Position numbers and translations under genes: made by a program. A stretch of 35,533 bases of DNA, taken from assembly GCA_016930155.1 (NCBI GenBank), contig JAFGHL010000060.1:1-35533 (forward strand), read 5' to 3'. Of this stretch, positions 16,239 through 24,016 are shown piece by piece; positions within the stretch are counted from its first letter, which is position 1, and every line of letters begins with the position of its first letter. A model generated the notes under the pieces. It did no database searches. It was not told the DNA's origin and saw only the letters and a program-made list of their open reading frames with translations. This DNA comes from Dehalococcoidia bacterium. GTDB taxonomy: Bacteria; Chloroflexota; Dehalococcoidia; GIF9; UBA5629.

Positions 16239-17221
16239 ACGTTGCCATCATTTATAACGATCCTCCAGGCGAAATCATTATTCGCGATGGGGAAGAAGAG
16301 GCCATGACCGGTGTCCTGGAAGAGGTCGTGGCCGTCAAGAACGCTCTGATCAGCCGAGGGCATTCGATTGAAAAGGTCCCTCTGAGACCTCCGCTGGACA
16401 CTGTCCCGCGTATACTGCGCAATATTGAGGCCGATGTTGTCTTTAATCTTTTCGAGGGCTTCGAAGACCAGCCGCATTCGGAGCCTGTGGTGGCACGCAT
16501 GATGGAGGAGATAGGGTTAACTTTTACGGGCAATCCCTCCAGCGCGCTGGACCTGACTCTGGATAAGGCCAATTTTAAAAAAGTTCTGCAAAATGCCGGG
16601 ATCGACACGCCCGACTATATGGTGCTGACACCGGCCACTGTACACGATTTCCATCTCAGATTTCCCTGTATTGTGAAGCCAAAAGATGAGGATGCCAGCC
16701 ACGGGCTTTTGCCGGAAAATGTCGTCTCAGACATGGAGCAGTTAAAGGAACAGGTTGTCCGGATCAGCAGCCGCTTCCGCGGTTGCGCTCTGGTAGAGGA
16801 ATTCATTGACGGCCGCGAATTCAACGCTTCTATCCTGGGGAATTCCGTACACGAGCTGATTGAGATCTCCGAGATCGTCTATACTCTGCCGCCGGGGCTG
16901 CCACGCATGTTAACATTCGATTCAAAATGGTACGAGGAAACCGACTATTATATAAACACCGCCGTATCTTGCCCGGCAGAGGTCGATGGAGATTTAAGAG
17001 AAAGAATCGCTAAAACCGTCCTGGCAGCCTGCCGCGCGGCAGGCTGCCGGGGATACGCCAGGGTCGATATGCGGCAGGACCTTGACGGCAGCATTAAGGT
17101 ACTTGAGGTCAATGCCAATCCGGACATCACGCCTGAACTGGGTATCGCTCTCCAGGCAGATGTGCGAGGGATGACTTATGCCGACCTGATACAAAAAATA
17201 GTCGACCTCGCTCTGGAGTAA
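16229..17221 (+). CDS. D-Ala-D-Ala-ligase-like ATP-grasp ligase B
   Basis: A 330-residue second ATP-grasp enzyme. Its motifs are TLDKANFK (DK 112-113), IVKPKDEDASHG (148-159), VEEFIDGREFN (189-199) and the Mg ligands D280, E293 and N295 in LEVNANPDITPE. It shares fold and length with ligase A but differs at the substrate end (NPDITPE instead of NPLPGLNPDSG), so the two should act on different partners. AAGGAG at 16217-16222 lies inside the end of ligase A and the genes overlap by 10 bases, indicating tight coupling. A GNAT gene follows after 4 bases. A second condensation step in one pathway, or a heteromeric ligase, are the two simplest readings. Confidence 0.85.
   Translation: MPLNVAIIYNDPPGEIIIRDGEEEAMTGVLEEVVAVKNALISRGHSIEKVPLRPPLDTVPRILRNIEADVVFNLFEGFEDQPHSEPVVARMMEEIGLTFTGNPSSALDLTLDKANFKKVLQNAGIDTPDYMVLTPATVHDFHLRFPCIVKPKDEDASHGLLPENVVSDMEQLKEQVVRISSRFRGCALVEEFIDGREFNASILGNSVHELIEISEIVYTLPPGLPRMLTFDSKWYEETDYYINTAVSCPAEVDGDLRERIAKTVLAACRAAGCRGYARVDMRQDLDGSIKVLEVNANPDITPELGIALQADVRGMTYADLIQKIVDLALE
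17023..17048. repeat. 26-bp perfect palindrome inside ligase B
   Basis: GGCAGCCTGCCGC (17023-17035) is directly followed by its exact reverse complement (17036-17048), within codons for Ala-Ala-Cys-Arg-Ala-Ala-Gly-Cys. It could form a very stable mRNA hairpin in the 3' part of the gene. It may simply arise from the repeated Ala/Cys codons. Confidence 0.85.
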
Positions 17222-17225
17222 GATA

Positions 17226-17702
17226 ATGGCAGTCAAAATAAGAGGCATCGTACCTCCCGACAGGGCCCATATCATCGGGGTGACCGATGAGACCGGGGCA
17301 TTTCTGCCGGACGAATTAACGGTGCTCGGCGAGATCGTCGACGAGTATTTCAACGATCCGGAAGGCAGCGGGTATTACTTTTTAATTGCGGAATACAACA
17401 ACAATTTCGCCGGCTATCTCTGCTACGGGCCCACCCCGATGACACACGGCGCCTGGGACATGTACTGGAGCGCCGTCTCACCTGGATTACAGGGCCGCGG
17501 CATAGGCAGCACCCTCTTCACCACAGCGGCCGATCACATCAAGAAGCTGGAAGGACGGCTCATATTGATCGAAACCTCCTCCAACCCCAACTATAAGGCA
17601 GCCCGCTCCCTGTACATAACGCTTGGTTACAGGCATGTCAGCACCATCCCGGATTTCTACAATCCGGGCGACCATAAAGAGACATTTTGGAAAGCACTCT
17701 GA
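17226..17702 (+). CDS. GNAT-family N-acetyltransferase
   Basis: A 158-residue single-domain GNAT. The acetyl-CoA pyrophosphate loop is VSPGLQGRGIG (84-94). The following helix and the ETSSNPNYKAARSLYITLGY segment match motifs A and B of the family. GGAG lies 7 bases before the ATG, and the gene is 4 bases after ligase B. In methanogens and some bacteria lysine 2,3-aminomutase (AblA) pairs with a GNAT (AblB) to make N-epsilon-acetyl-beta-lysine. This GNAT is shorter than AblB, but its place in a kamA operon makes acetylation of a beta-lysine compound the leading idea. The true acceptor is unknown. Confidence 0.86.
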   Translation: MAVKIRGIVPPDRAHIIGVTDETGAFLPDELTVLGEIVDEYFNDPEGSGYYFLIAEYNNNFAGYLCYGPTPMTHGAWDMYWSAVSPGLQGRGIGSTLFTTAADHIKKLEGRLILIETSSNPNYKAARSLYITLGYRHVSTIPDFYNPGDHKETFWKAL

Positions 17703-17743
17703 AAAGCATATAATATCCGCAATCCCGCAGGCGGAAGACAGAA

Positions 17744-19552
17744 ATGAGTCGCATTGAAGCATCCGCTGTTTGTCTCATCTCATTGCTGCTGACGTTCCTG
17801 CCGACATTCGCCTGCGCATCCGACGCCGCATCGGACCGCGCGCCGGCGGAGATAACAACACTTCCCATATCCCTGACCGTCCTTCATGTTAACGATACAC
17901 ATTCATACGTAATACCTCACAGTGTGCTGCTGAAGGTCAACGGCAGGGATACGGTGGCGACGGCAGGCGGCTACAGCCTGCTCGACTCAGCAGTCGAAGA
18001 CATACGCAGCCGGGAGAAGAACGTACTGCTGCTGCATGCGGGCAATGTGCTGGAAGGCACCATATGGACACCCAAATTCCAGGGAATGGCCGACATAGAC
18101 GCTATGAACGCCATCGGTTTTGATGCCCTTGAGCTGGGCACCCATGACTTCTCTAAAAATGTTCAGGAGGCGGCAGCGCTGGTGCAACGTGCAAGGTTCC
18201 CCGTGCTGGCGGCCAACATGGATGTGTCCCGGGAGCCATTGCTGTCGGGCATCCAGCCTTACGTGATTTATGCCATAGAAGGCGAAAAGGTCGGCATCAT
18301 CGGCCTGATTACACCTGACACAGCTTTCCTCGGTTATCCCGGCAAAAACATCGCCTTCCTGCCGGCAGCCGATACGGCCCGCAGATACATTGCTGAACTC
18401 AGTAAACTGGGCGTGAATAAAATCATCATACTCTCACACCTGGGCTATCAGGACGACGTCAGGCTGGCCAATGAGGTAGCCGGCATTGATGTTATCGTCG
18501 GCGGACACACAGCTACGTTCATGGGTGGGTCCGAGCTCGAACAAATCGGCCTTAAGCCTGAAATGCCGTATCCCACCCAAATGGCCGGACCCGACGGCAA
18601 CAAAGTATTGATCGTGCATGCCTGGGAAAACAACCGGTTGCTGGGCCGGATCAAGCTGGATTTTGATGACAGGGGACGCATCGTCGGCTACGACGGCCGG
18701 CCATTTATCTTCTCAACAAACAACTTTATGGTCGAAGATACATGGGGCTGGGGTCATCTTTGCCCCTGCCGGCCGGAATATTCACAGATAATCAACACCG
18801 TGAACAAAGTTCCGGGCTTTAAAATTTACTGGAACAGCCCCGACATGGACGCTGTGCTGCAACCTTACGTGAACCAGGTTTCCGGCGAACTCAATACCGT
18901 CATTGCCACCGCCGATGAGAATTTGCTGCGGGGACTGAATAAAGGCCCAGGACCCCTGATAGCGGATGCCTTGCTCTGGAGCGCTAAAAGAGTCAATCCG
19001 GACGTACAATTCGCTATCTTTGACAGCTACAATATGCGATCGGATATCCTGAAAGGAGTGATCCTACGCAATGATATCGAAATGGTTCTGCCCCTGCGTC
19101 AGAGCCTGGCCACTATGCAGGTTAGAGGCAACCTGATCAAGATGTTGCTGGAGCTGGATATCGATTCGCATATAGAGGTCAAAGACGCTTTCCCATTTTT
19201 AGAGATCTCCGGACTCAAGATGACGATCGATATGAGCCGCAAAAGCGGCGACCGTATTAATACCCTTCAGGTGCGGCAGCCAAACGGCGCCTGTGTCGAC
19301 ATGGATATGGATGCCGAATATACAATGGTCACCACCGATTACCTGGCGCACAAAGGCCTCCAGCCTCTCATCAACAGGGTGAACTGGACTGGGCCGCTGG
19401 CCGATAATTTCAAATCATGGATTAAAGACTACCTGAATTATACAGAGCTTAATATAAGGGACGTCGACGCCATGAGCGACTATCTCGCGATACTGGGAAA
19501 CGTTAAAAACGACACCACGGAGCGCACCGTCATTATTAAGGCCGGCCAATAG
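17744..19552 (+). CDS. Secreted 5'-nucleotidase/UshA-like protein with degenerate metal site
   Basis: A 602-residue protein with an N-terminal signal peptide (cleavage likely after ACAS). A calcineurin-like metallophosphatase domain (about 45-300) and a 5'-nucleotidase C-terminal domain (about 385-580) follow. Kept ligands are D51 and H53 (NDTH), H232 (SHLG) and H255 (GGH). Compared with UshA, the bridging Asp is N101 (AGNVLEG instead of GDxxxG), the GNHE Asn is T133, the Gln after GGH is A257, and the Asp partner of the catalytic His is S137. The substrate loop normally written NGGGIR is DSYNMR. It may be a specialised SoxB/YhcR-like branch or have lost nucleotidase activity. It lies 41 bases after the GNAT and may belong to that operon. 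Confidence 0.8.
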   Translation: MSRIEASAVCLISLLLTFLPTFACASDAASDRAPAEITTLPISLTVLHVNDTHSYVIPHSVLLKVNGRDTVATAGGYSLLDSAVEDIRSREKNVLLLHAGNVLEGTIWTPKFQGMADIDAMNAIGFDALELGTHDFSKNVQEAAALVQRARFPVLAANMDVSREPLLSGIQPYVIYAIEGEKVGIIGLITPDTAFLGYPGKNIAFLPAADTARRYIAELSKLGVNKIIILSHLGYQDDVRLANEVAGIDVIVGGHTATFMGGSELEQIGLKPEMPYPTQMAGPDGNKVLIVHAWENNRLLGRIKLDFDDRGRIVGYDGRPFIFSTNNFMVEDTWGWGHLCPCRPEYSQIINTVNKVPGFKIYWNSPDMDAVLQPYVNQVSGELNTVIATADENLLRGLNKGPGPLIADALLWSAKRVNPDVQFAIFDSYNMRSDILKGVILRNDIEMVLPLRQSLATMQVRGNLIKMLLELDIDSHIEVKDAFPFLEISGLKMTIDMSRKSGDRINTLQVRQPNGACVDMDMDAEYTMVTTDYLAHKGLQPLINRVNWTGPLADNFKSWIKDYLNYTELNIRDVDAMSDYLAILGNVKNDTTERTVIIKAGQ

Positions 19553-19611
19553 ACGCATAACGTCTCACCCGATTGCCCGGGGTTGATTAAGCCCTAATAT
19601 GACGGTATGAT

Positions 19612-19617
19612 TATAAT
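19612..19617 (+). promoter_or_regulatory. Possible -10 element for the downstream small genes
   Basis: A perfect TATAAT at 19612-19617 lies about 30 bases before the strong ribosome site of the next gene, with no good -35 at the usual spacing. The gap from 19553 holds no other clear signal. Confidence 0.3.
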
Positions 19618-19654
19618 TAGGACTTGCGAAACGCACCGGGGGAAGGAGGTTAAC

Positions 19655-19957
19655 ATGGCCATAAGAAATAAAGAGGATGCTCAGAGAGTACTGAGGCATG
19701 TGCCCGACGTGAAGCGGTTCTACTGCCACGATGGTGAGATATTGAACAACATATACGATTTAAAAACTGCGCTGGGCAAGATGCATGTTTCCACTTATCG
19801 GCATCATGTCTCAGATGAGAAAAACGACTTCGCTCGCTGGGTGCGCGAAGTGCTGGGCGACGATAAGCTGTCCCACGACATCTCCAAATGCCAGGACCAG
19901 AAAGAGGCTGTAACGGTCGTTTCCGAGAGGATAATCTGGCTGCGGGAGAAGGCTTAA
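19655..19957 (+). CDS. Small conserved protein, DUF5752-like
   Basis: A 100-residue soluble protein. ATG 19655 is chosen because AAGGAGGT (19643-19650) sits just upstream; an in-frame ATG at 19607 lacks such a site. The sequence shows FYCHDGEILNNIYDLKTAL, then TYRHHVSDEKNDFARWV and VLGDDKLS. I associate this pattern with a small family of unknown function (DUF5752-like) found in archaea and some bacteria; the family name is from memory and not certain. It is rich in charged residues and His and has no membrane segment. It is followed 33 bases later by the His-His repeat protein, so the two may act together. Confidence 0.75.
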   Translation: MAIRNKEDAQRVLRHVPDVKRFYCHDGEILNNIYDLKTALGKMHVSTYRHHVSDEKNDFARWVREVLGDDKLSHDISKCQDQKEAVTVVSERIIWLREKA

Positions 19958-19990
19958 TACATTCAAAAGGTTAAATATCAGGTATCGGAA

Positions 19991-20746
19991 TTGAGCATTA
20001 CTTACACTCCTAAAGATGCGGTAATAGATGTAGTGGCCGTGGCTCTTATTCTAGCGCCTGAGCCTGCATCAACGGCAATCGGCATAGCGATGCTGGCGCG
20101 CCCGAGGGGCACATCACAATCCGAGACCAAACTTCCCAGGCGCACATACCCGGAATACGTCTATAAAATTGATAATATCCGCGGCAGGGAGATAACCTGG
20201 GAGGTCAGGACCATTCATGCCGGCCAGCTACCTCTCATGGACCTGAACAGGCCGGCGGTGCAGATCAAGTCCCGCGAGCAGTTCATACGGTCGCGAACTG
20301 CTCCCGAAAAGAGCGCGGCGCAGAGGAGGGCGGAGAACTTACCGCCCGGGGTGAAGGTGCACCACGAGATATTCCGTCCCGGCCCGTCGCCGGTCAAGGC
20401 ACAGGCTGCTTTTATACCCGGCGAGACCATTCACCATACGCTGCGGCAAATGCCCCAACCAGGGCAACAAAGTAGCAGGCAGCAACCGTCCACAGGTATT
20501 CATCATACCATTGCAAACAGCCCGGGCTACCGACGGGCGCAGGCGGGCGGCGGCTATACGGGCCAGCAATCCGGGGTTATCCATCACACAATCAGGGAAT
20601 CCCCCGCCGCGAGGGGAGGGAATCCCGCCAATATCGTGAAAACTGTCCGCATCGTCGAGCATCATACCATCAATCCCGATCCGCGCATTCCATATAAGGG
20701 ACGGCTTATCCGTCAGATCCCTCTCATCCCGCCCTCAGAGCGCTAA
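19991..20746 (+). CDS. Basic protein with five His-His repeats, function unknown
   Basis: Not recognised. The 251-residue frame starts at TTG 19991, with only a weak AGGT upstream; the next ATG is 20089. The TTG start is preferred because it includes a hydrophobic segment (about 10-35, VVAVALILAPEPASTAIGIAML) that could be a membrane anchor. The rest is Pro/Arg/Gln-rich and probably disordered. Five His-His pairs at residues 124, 148, 171, 198 and 224 are spaced 23-27 residues apart, most in the form IHHTI. Metal binding or a short linear docking motif are possible. It lies between the DUF5752-like gene and the AAA+/VWA pair, with a promoter after it, so it is probably a separate unit from that pair. 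Confidence 0.65.
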   Translation: MSITYTPKDAVIDVVAVALILAPEPASTAIGIAMLARPRGTSQSETKLPRRTYPEYVYKIDNIRGREITWEVRTIHAGQLPLMDLNRPAVQIKSREQFIRSRTAPEKSAAQRRAENLPPGVKVHHEIFRPGPSPVKAQAAFIPGETIHHTLRQMPQPGQQSSRQQPSTGIHHTIANSPGYRRAQAGGGYTGQQSGVIHHTIRESPAARGGNPANIVKTVRIVEHHTINPDPRIPYKGRLIRQIPLIPPSER

Positions 20747-20847
20747 AGCGACGTTATCGAAAATGAAAACATTCCGGGATTAGGCGGACGCTGATCAGCC
20801 CCGGCCGGCACCCAGGGTAAAATTTAACTGCTTCCGGATACAATTAA

Positions 20848-20876
20848 TTGCCAACTTTGCCTGCAAGTCATAGAAT
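20848..20876 (+). promoter_or_regulatory. Promoter of the AAA+/VWA gene pair
   Basis: TTGCCA (20848-20853), a 17-base spacer and TAGAAT (20871-20876) each match consensus at 5 of 6 positions. They lie 40 bases before the AAA+ ATPase start at 20916. GGAG at 20904 acts as its ribosome site. Confidence 0.6.
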
Positions 20877-20915
20877 TATCACCTGGAGCCTGAATTAAAC
20901 AACCGGAGCAGATCC

Positions 20916-21791
20916 ATGCCTGTTAAAGCCAAACGACACGATTACAAGTCTCATATCATCGAGGAATACTACATCACCGAGAAGCCCTTTTATCTTCCCC
21001 TGAAAGACGAAGTGGCTCTCTTCGAGGCGGCCTACGCCGAGCGTATACCTGTATTGCTCAAGGGCCCGACGGGTTGCGGTAAGACCCGTTTTCTCGAATA
21101 CATGACCTACCGCATGAGCCAGAAGGAGCACAAAGGCAGCGCCGGCCGGCGGGATGATATTCCCCTGATCACTATCGCCTGCCATGAGGATCTGACTGCC
21201 AGTGACCTGGTAGGCAAGTACCTGCTGGAGGGCGATAAAACACGCTGGGTGGACGGCCCTCTGACCCGCGCGGTAAAGAGCGGCGGCATCTGCTACCTGG
21301 ACGAGGTAGTGGAGGCCCGCAAGGATACCATTGTGCTGATTCACCCTCTTGCCGACCACCGCCGATCGCTGTACATCGAGAAGAAGGGTGAGATGCTGGA
21401 AGCCAGCGACAGCTTCATACTGGTCATCTCCTATAATCCCGGCTATCAAAGTATACTTAAGAACCTCAAGCACAGCACCAGGCAGCGCTTTGTTGCCATT
21501 GAGTTTACACATCCACCCAGGAGCATCGAGGCCCGGATTATCGCACATGAGGCCGGCGTGGATGAAGACACGGCAGGTAAATTAGCCCAGCTGGGAGAGA
21601 AGATCCGCAACCTTAAGGAGCAGGACCTTTCAGAAGTTGTCAGCACCCGCCTGCTGATATATGCCGCCCGTATGATCCGTCAGGGTATCCCGGCCAGGCG
21701 CGCCTGCGAGGTGGCAGCCGTATGGTCGATCACAGACGATACCGAGGTTCAGAAATCCCTCAAGGAAGTCGTTACAGCCATATTTGAATAA
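20916..21791 (+). CDS. CbbQ/NorQ/MoxR-type AAA+ ATPase
   Basis: A 291-residue AAA+ protein of the MoxR branch. Walker A is GPTGCGKT (50-57), Walker B is CYLDE with D129-E130, and sensor-like SYNPGYQS and arginine-finger region STRQRFV follow. The C-terminal lid has the CbbQ_C-like form. In studied cases CbbQ or NorQ/NirQ forms a ring that works with a VWA partner (CbbO/NorD) to remodel or insert metal into a client enzyme such as Rubisco or nitric oxide reductase. Its VWA partner lies 18 bases downstream. No client enzyme is encoded nearby. Confidence 0.9.
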   Translation: MPVKAKRHDYKSHIIEEYYITEKPFYLPLKDEVALFEAAYAERIPVLLKGPTGCGKTRFLEYMTYRMSQKEHKGSAGRRDDIPLITIACHEDLTASDLVGKYLLEGDKTRWVDGPLTRAVKSGGICYLDEVVEARKDTIVLIHPLADHRRSLYIEKKGEMLEASDSFILVISYNPGYQSILKNLKHSTRQRFVAIEFTHPPRSIEARIIAHEAGVDEDTAGKLAQLGEKIRNLKEQDLSEVVSTRLLIYAARMIRQGIPARRACEVAAVWSITDDTEVQKSLKEVVTAIFE

Positions 21792-21809
21792 AAGGTCCAT
21801 GAGGCTACA

Positions 21810-23933
21810 ATGAGCGTGGCTAATGATCAAATCAAACAGCCTGTCTCAGAGGCCGCCGGCAGTTATCACGGCATCGAGTTCGCTACGATCGAACAGCTGA
21901 TGCAGGTTTACTGCAAAGCCCTGATAGGCAAAGAGGTGGACTTCACCTCAGTCAAAGGGTCCACTGCCTCGCTGCGTAATACCTGGTGGTACCAGTTGGC
22001 GTCCGGCAATCCCCCCGACGGCCATATCAAGGTATTTATACCGGCCTCCTTCATGGAATATGCCGGCTACCTTGATAATTTCAACTGGTATAAAGCTGTT
22101 GTCACACAACAGGTGGCGCACAGCGAGTTCAATTCCTTTGATTTCGATTTTGATAAGGAATCCACGATTTTTGAAGATCTGCGCTACCAGTTGAAGGGAG
22201 AGACCGGACACGGCTGTTCACATTTTGAAAAATATTTTGCTCTTTTCGATGATCCCGGGCTGGCCATGCAGACCTTTGTGGCCGTAGAGAACGTACGCAT
22301 CAATTACCTCGTCAAGTATTACTACCCGGGGCTGAAGCGCAGTTACCGGCGCATGCAGGAGTACAACCTGCTGGCATTGGCCGCTGTATCCGGCATAACT
22401 TTGCGGCGCGCCTTTATAGCGCTGCTGGAGGGACTGGAGATCGATGCTGTCCTGGCTGTTGACAAGGAAGCCCTGTATGAGCCGCTGAACGCCGCCAAAG
22501 ATGTCCTCGATCTGCTATGTGTTTCTTCTGCTGTTGTGGAAGATTCGGCTGAGGCCGCTATCCGCATCTATCAGATCGCTCTGACGGTACCCAAAAAGGC
22601 GCTTGTTTCAGGCGCCGGCGGATACGGTTCAGATAGTAGGGAGCCCAATATATCCGACCTTGAAGGCGAGGACTTCATGGGCAACTTTAAAATGGATAAA
22701 GTCAAACTCGATCTGGAAATGAAGGCCGAGACCGGCCAGAAGTCCAATATGCCCATGTCGGCGGAAGACATGGAGAAGCTGGCCGACCAGAAACTCGGTA
22801 TTACTGATATTAAAGACGTTAAATCCCTGCCGGGCAGCGGCCTCTCTTCAGCTTCCCTGCCCCGCGGAGTGCATGTTTACCAGTTCTCACCTGACAAGTA
22901 TTCACAGGTCGACCGCTACAGGTCCACGGATGCAGTCAATCCTTTGCCGGCGGAAGCCGATGAACGGCTATCTTATTACGATGAATGGGACTTCAGGGAG
23001 AAGCGTTATATCGGATCTTGGTGCTGTGTCAGAGAGAAGGTGCTGGGAGAGGGCAACAACTATTTCTACGATAAAACGCTGGAAAATCGCAGGTCGCTGG
23101 CAGCCGAAATCAAGCGCCAGTTCGAGCGGCTGCCGGCAGAGATGCTCTACAAGGCTAAAAACCTGGACGACGGGGATGAGTTCGACCTCGACCTGGTCAT
23201 CGGCGAGATGATAGACAGGCGGGCGGGACATACTCCTACGGGAAAGGTCTACACAAAGAAGAAAAAAATCCAGCGCGACGTGGCGGTGGCATTTCTGCTG
23301 GATATGAGCGGCTCCACGGCCGACCTTATCAACAAGAACCGTCCGACTATGCAGTATGAAGAGTCGTTCAAGTACGATTTCATGAAATTTGTCATGCAGC
23401 CGCGCCGCCGCATCATAGACCTCGAGAAAGAGAGCATAGTGCTGCTCTGCCATGCCATTGAGACACTGGGAGACAATTATGGCATTTACGGCTTTTCCGG
23501 CCACGGCCGTGCCAACGTTCAGTTCCTGGTTATCAAGGACCTGAACGAATCCTTCGGCGAGAGGATAAAGCGCAGGGTTGACCAGATAGCCCCTATCCAT
23601 GGCACACGTATGGGCCCGGCAATACGCCATACCATTGCCAGGCTGGATGCTTGTGGCAGCGCGCTCAAACTGCTTTTCCTGGTCAGCGACGGTTACCCGC
23701 AGGATTCCCTCTATGGTTACGATGACGACGATAAGGAATATGCCATCCACGATACCAAGATGGCGCTTATGGAAGCATCACAAAAAAACATTACCCCCTT
23801 CTGCCTTACCGTCGACTCGGCCGGCAACGATTATCTTCGAACCATGTGCGATGATATAGGCTACGAAGTTCTGGACGATATCGAAACGCTCCCCCACCGT
23901 CTTCCCATGCTTTACAAGAAGTTGTCGACGTAG
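21810..23933 (+). CDS. CbbO/NorD-like VWA-domain protein
   Basis: A 707-residue partner of the AAA+ ATPase. The N-terminal roughly 470 residues are largely helical, with an acidic stretch around 280-330. The C-terminal VWA domain starts at FLLDMSGST, giving the MIDAS residues D498, S500 and S502. The later Thr in HGTRMGPA and Asp in LVSDGYPQD complete the metal site. This layout matches CbbO/NorD proteins, where the VWA domain binds the client and the N-terminal part binds the ATPase ring. The start at ATG 21810 has only a weak GAGG upstream. All MIDAS residues are present, so it is expected to be active. The client is unknown. Confidence 0.87.
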   Translation: MSVANDQIKQPVSEAAGSYHGIEFATIEQLMQVYCKALIGKEVDFTSVKGSTASLRNTWWYQLASGNPPDGHIKVFIPASFMEYAGYLDNFNWYKAVVTQQVAHSEFNSFDFDFDKESTIFEDLRYQLKGETGHGCSHFEKYFALFDDPGLAMQTFVAVENVRINYLVKYYYPGLKRSYRRMQEYNLLALAAVSGITLRRAFIALLEGLEIDAVLAVDKEALYEPLNAAKDVLDLLCVSSAVVEDSAEAAIRIYQIALTVPKKALVSGAGGYGSDSREPNISDLEGEDFMGNFKMDKVKLDLEMKAETGQKSNMPMSAEDMEKLADQKLGITDIKDVKSLPGSGLSSASLPRGVHVYQFSPDKYSQVDRYRSTDAVNPLPAEADERLSYYDEWDFREKRYIGSWCCVREKVLGEGNNYFYDKTLENRRSLAAEIKRQFERLPAEMLYKAKNLDDGDEFDLDLVIGEMIDRRAGHTPTGKVYTKKKKIQRDVAVAFLLDMSGSTADLINKNRPTMQYEESFKYDFMKFVMQPRRRIIDLEKESIVLLCHAIETLGDNYGIYGFSGHGRANVQFLVIKDLNESFGERIKRRVDQIAPIHGTRMGPAIRHTIARLDACGSALKLLFLVSDGYPQDSLYGYDDDDKEYAIHDTKMALMEASQKNITPFCLTVDSAGNDYLRTMCDDIGYEVLDDIETLPHRLPMLYKKLST

Positions 23934-24016
23934 GAGGGCCGGCGCAAATCGATTCCGCAGCAGTGAAAGCCGGTTTGACGTTGATCGGCGCACGTCCATA
24001 TAATTCCACAATATAC

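Noticed and set aside
15237-17221. Reading the two ATP-grasp genes as cell-wall D-Ala-D-Ala ligases
   Set aside because: The N-terminal D-Ala binding signature is absent, there are two different copies in tandem, and they sit between kamA and a GNAT rather than with mur genes.
22968-23750. 260-codon open frame on the minus strand
   Set aside because: It is opposite the VWA domain, whose MIDAS motifs are intact; no ribosome site or domain supports the antisense frame.
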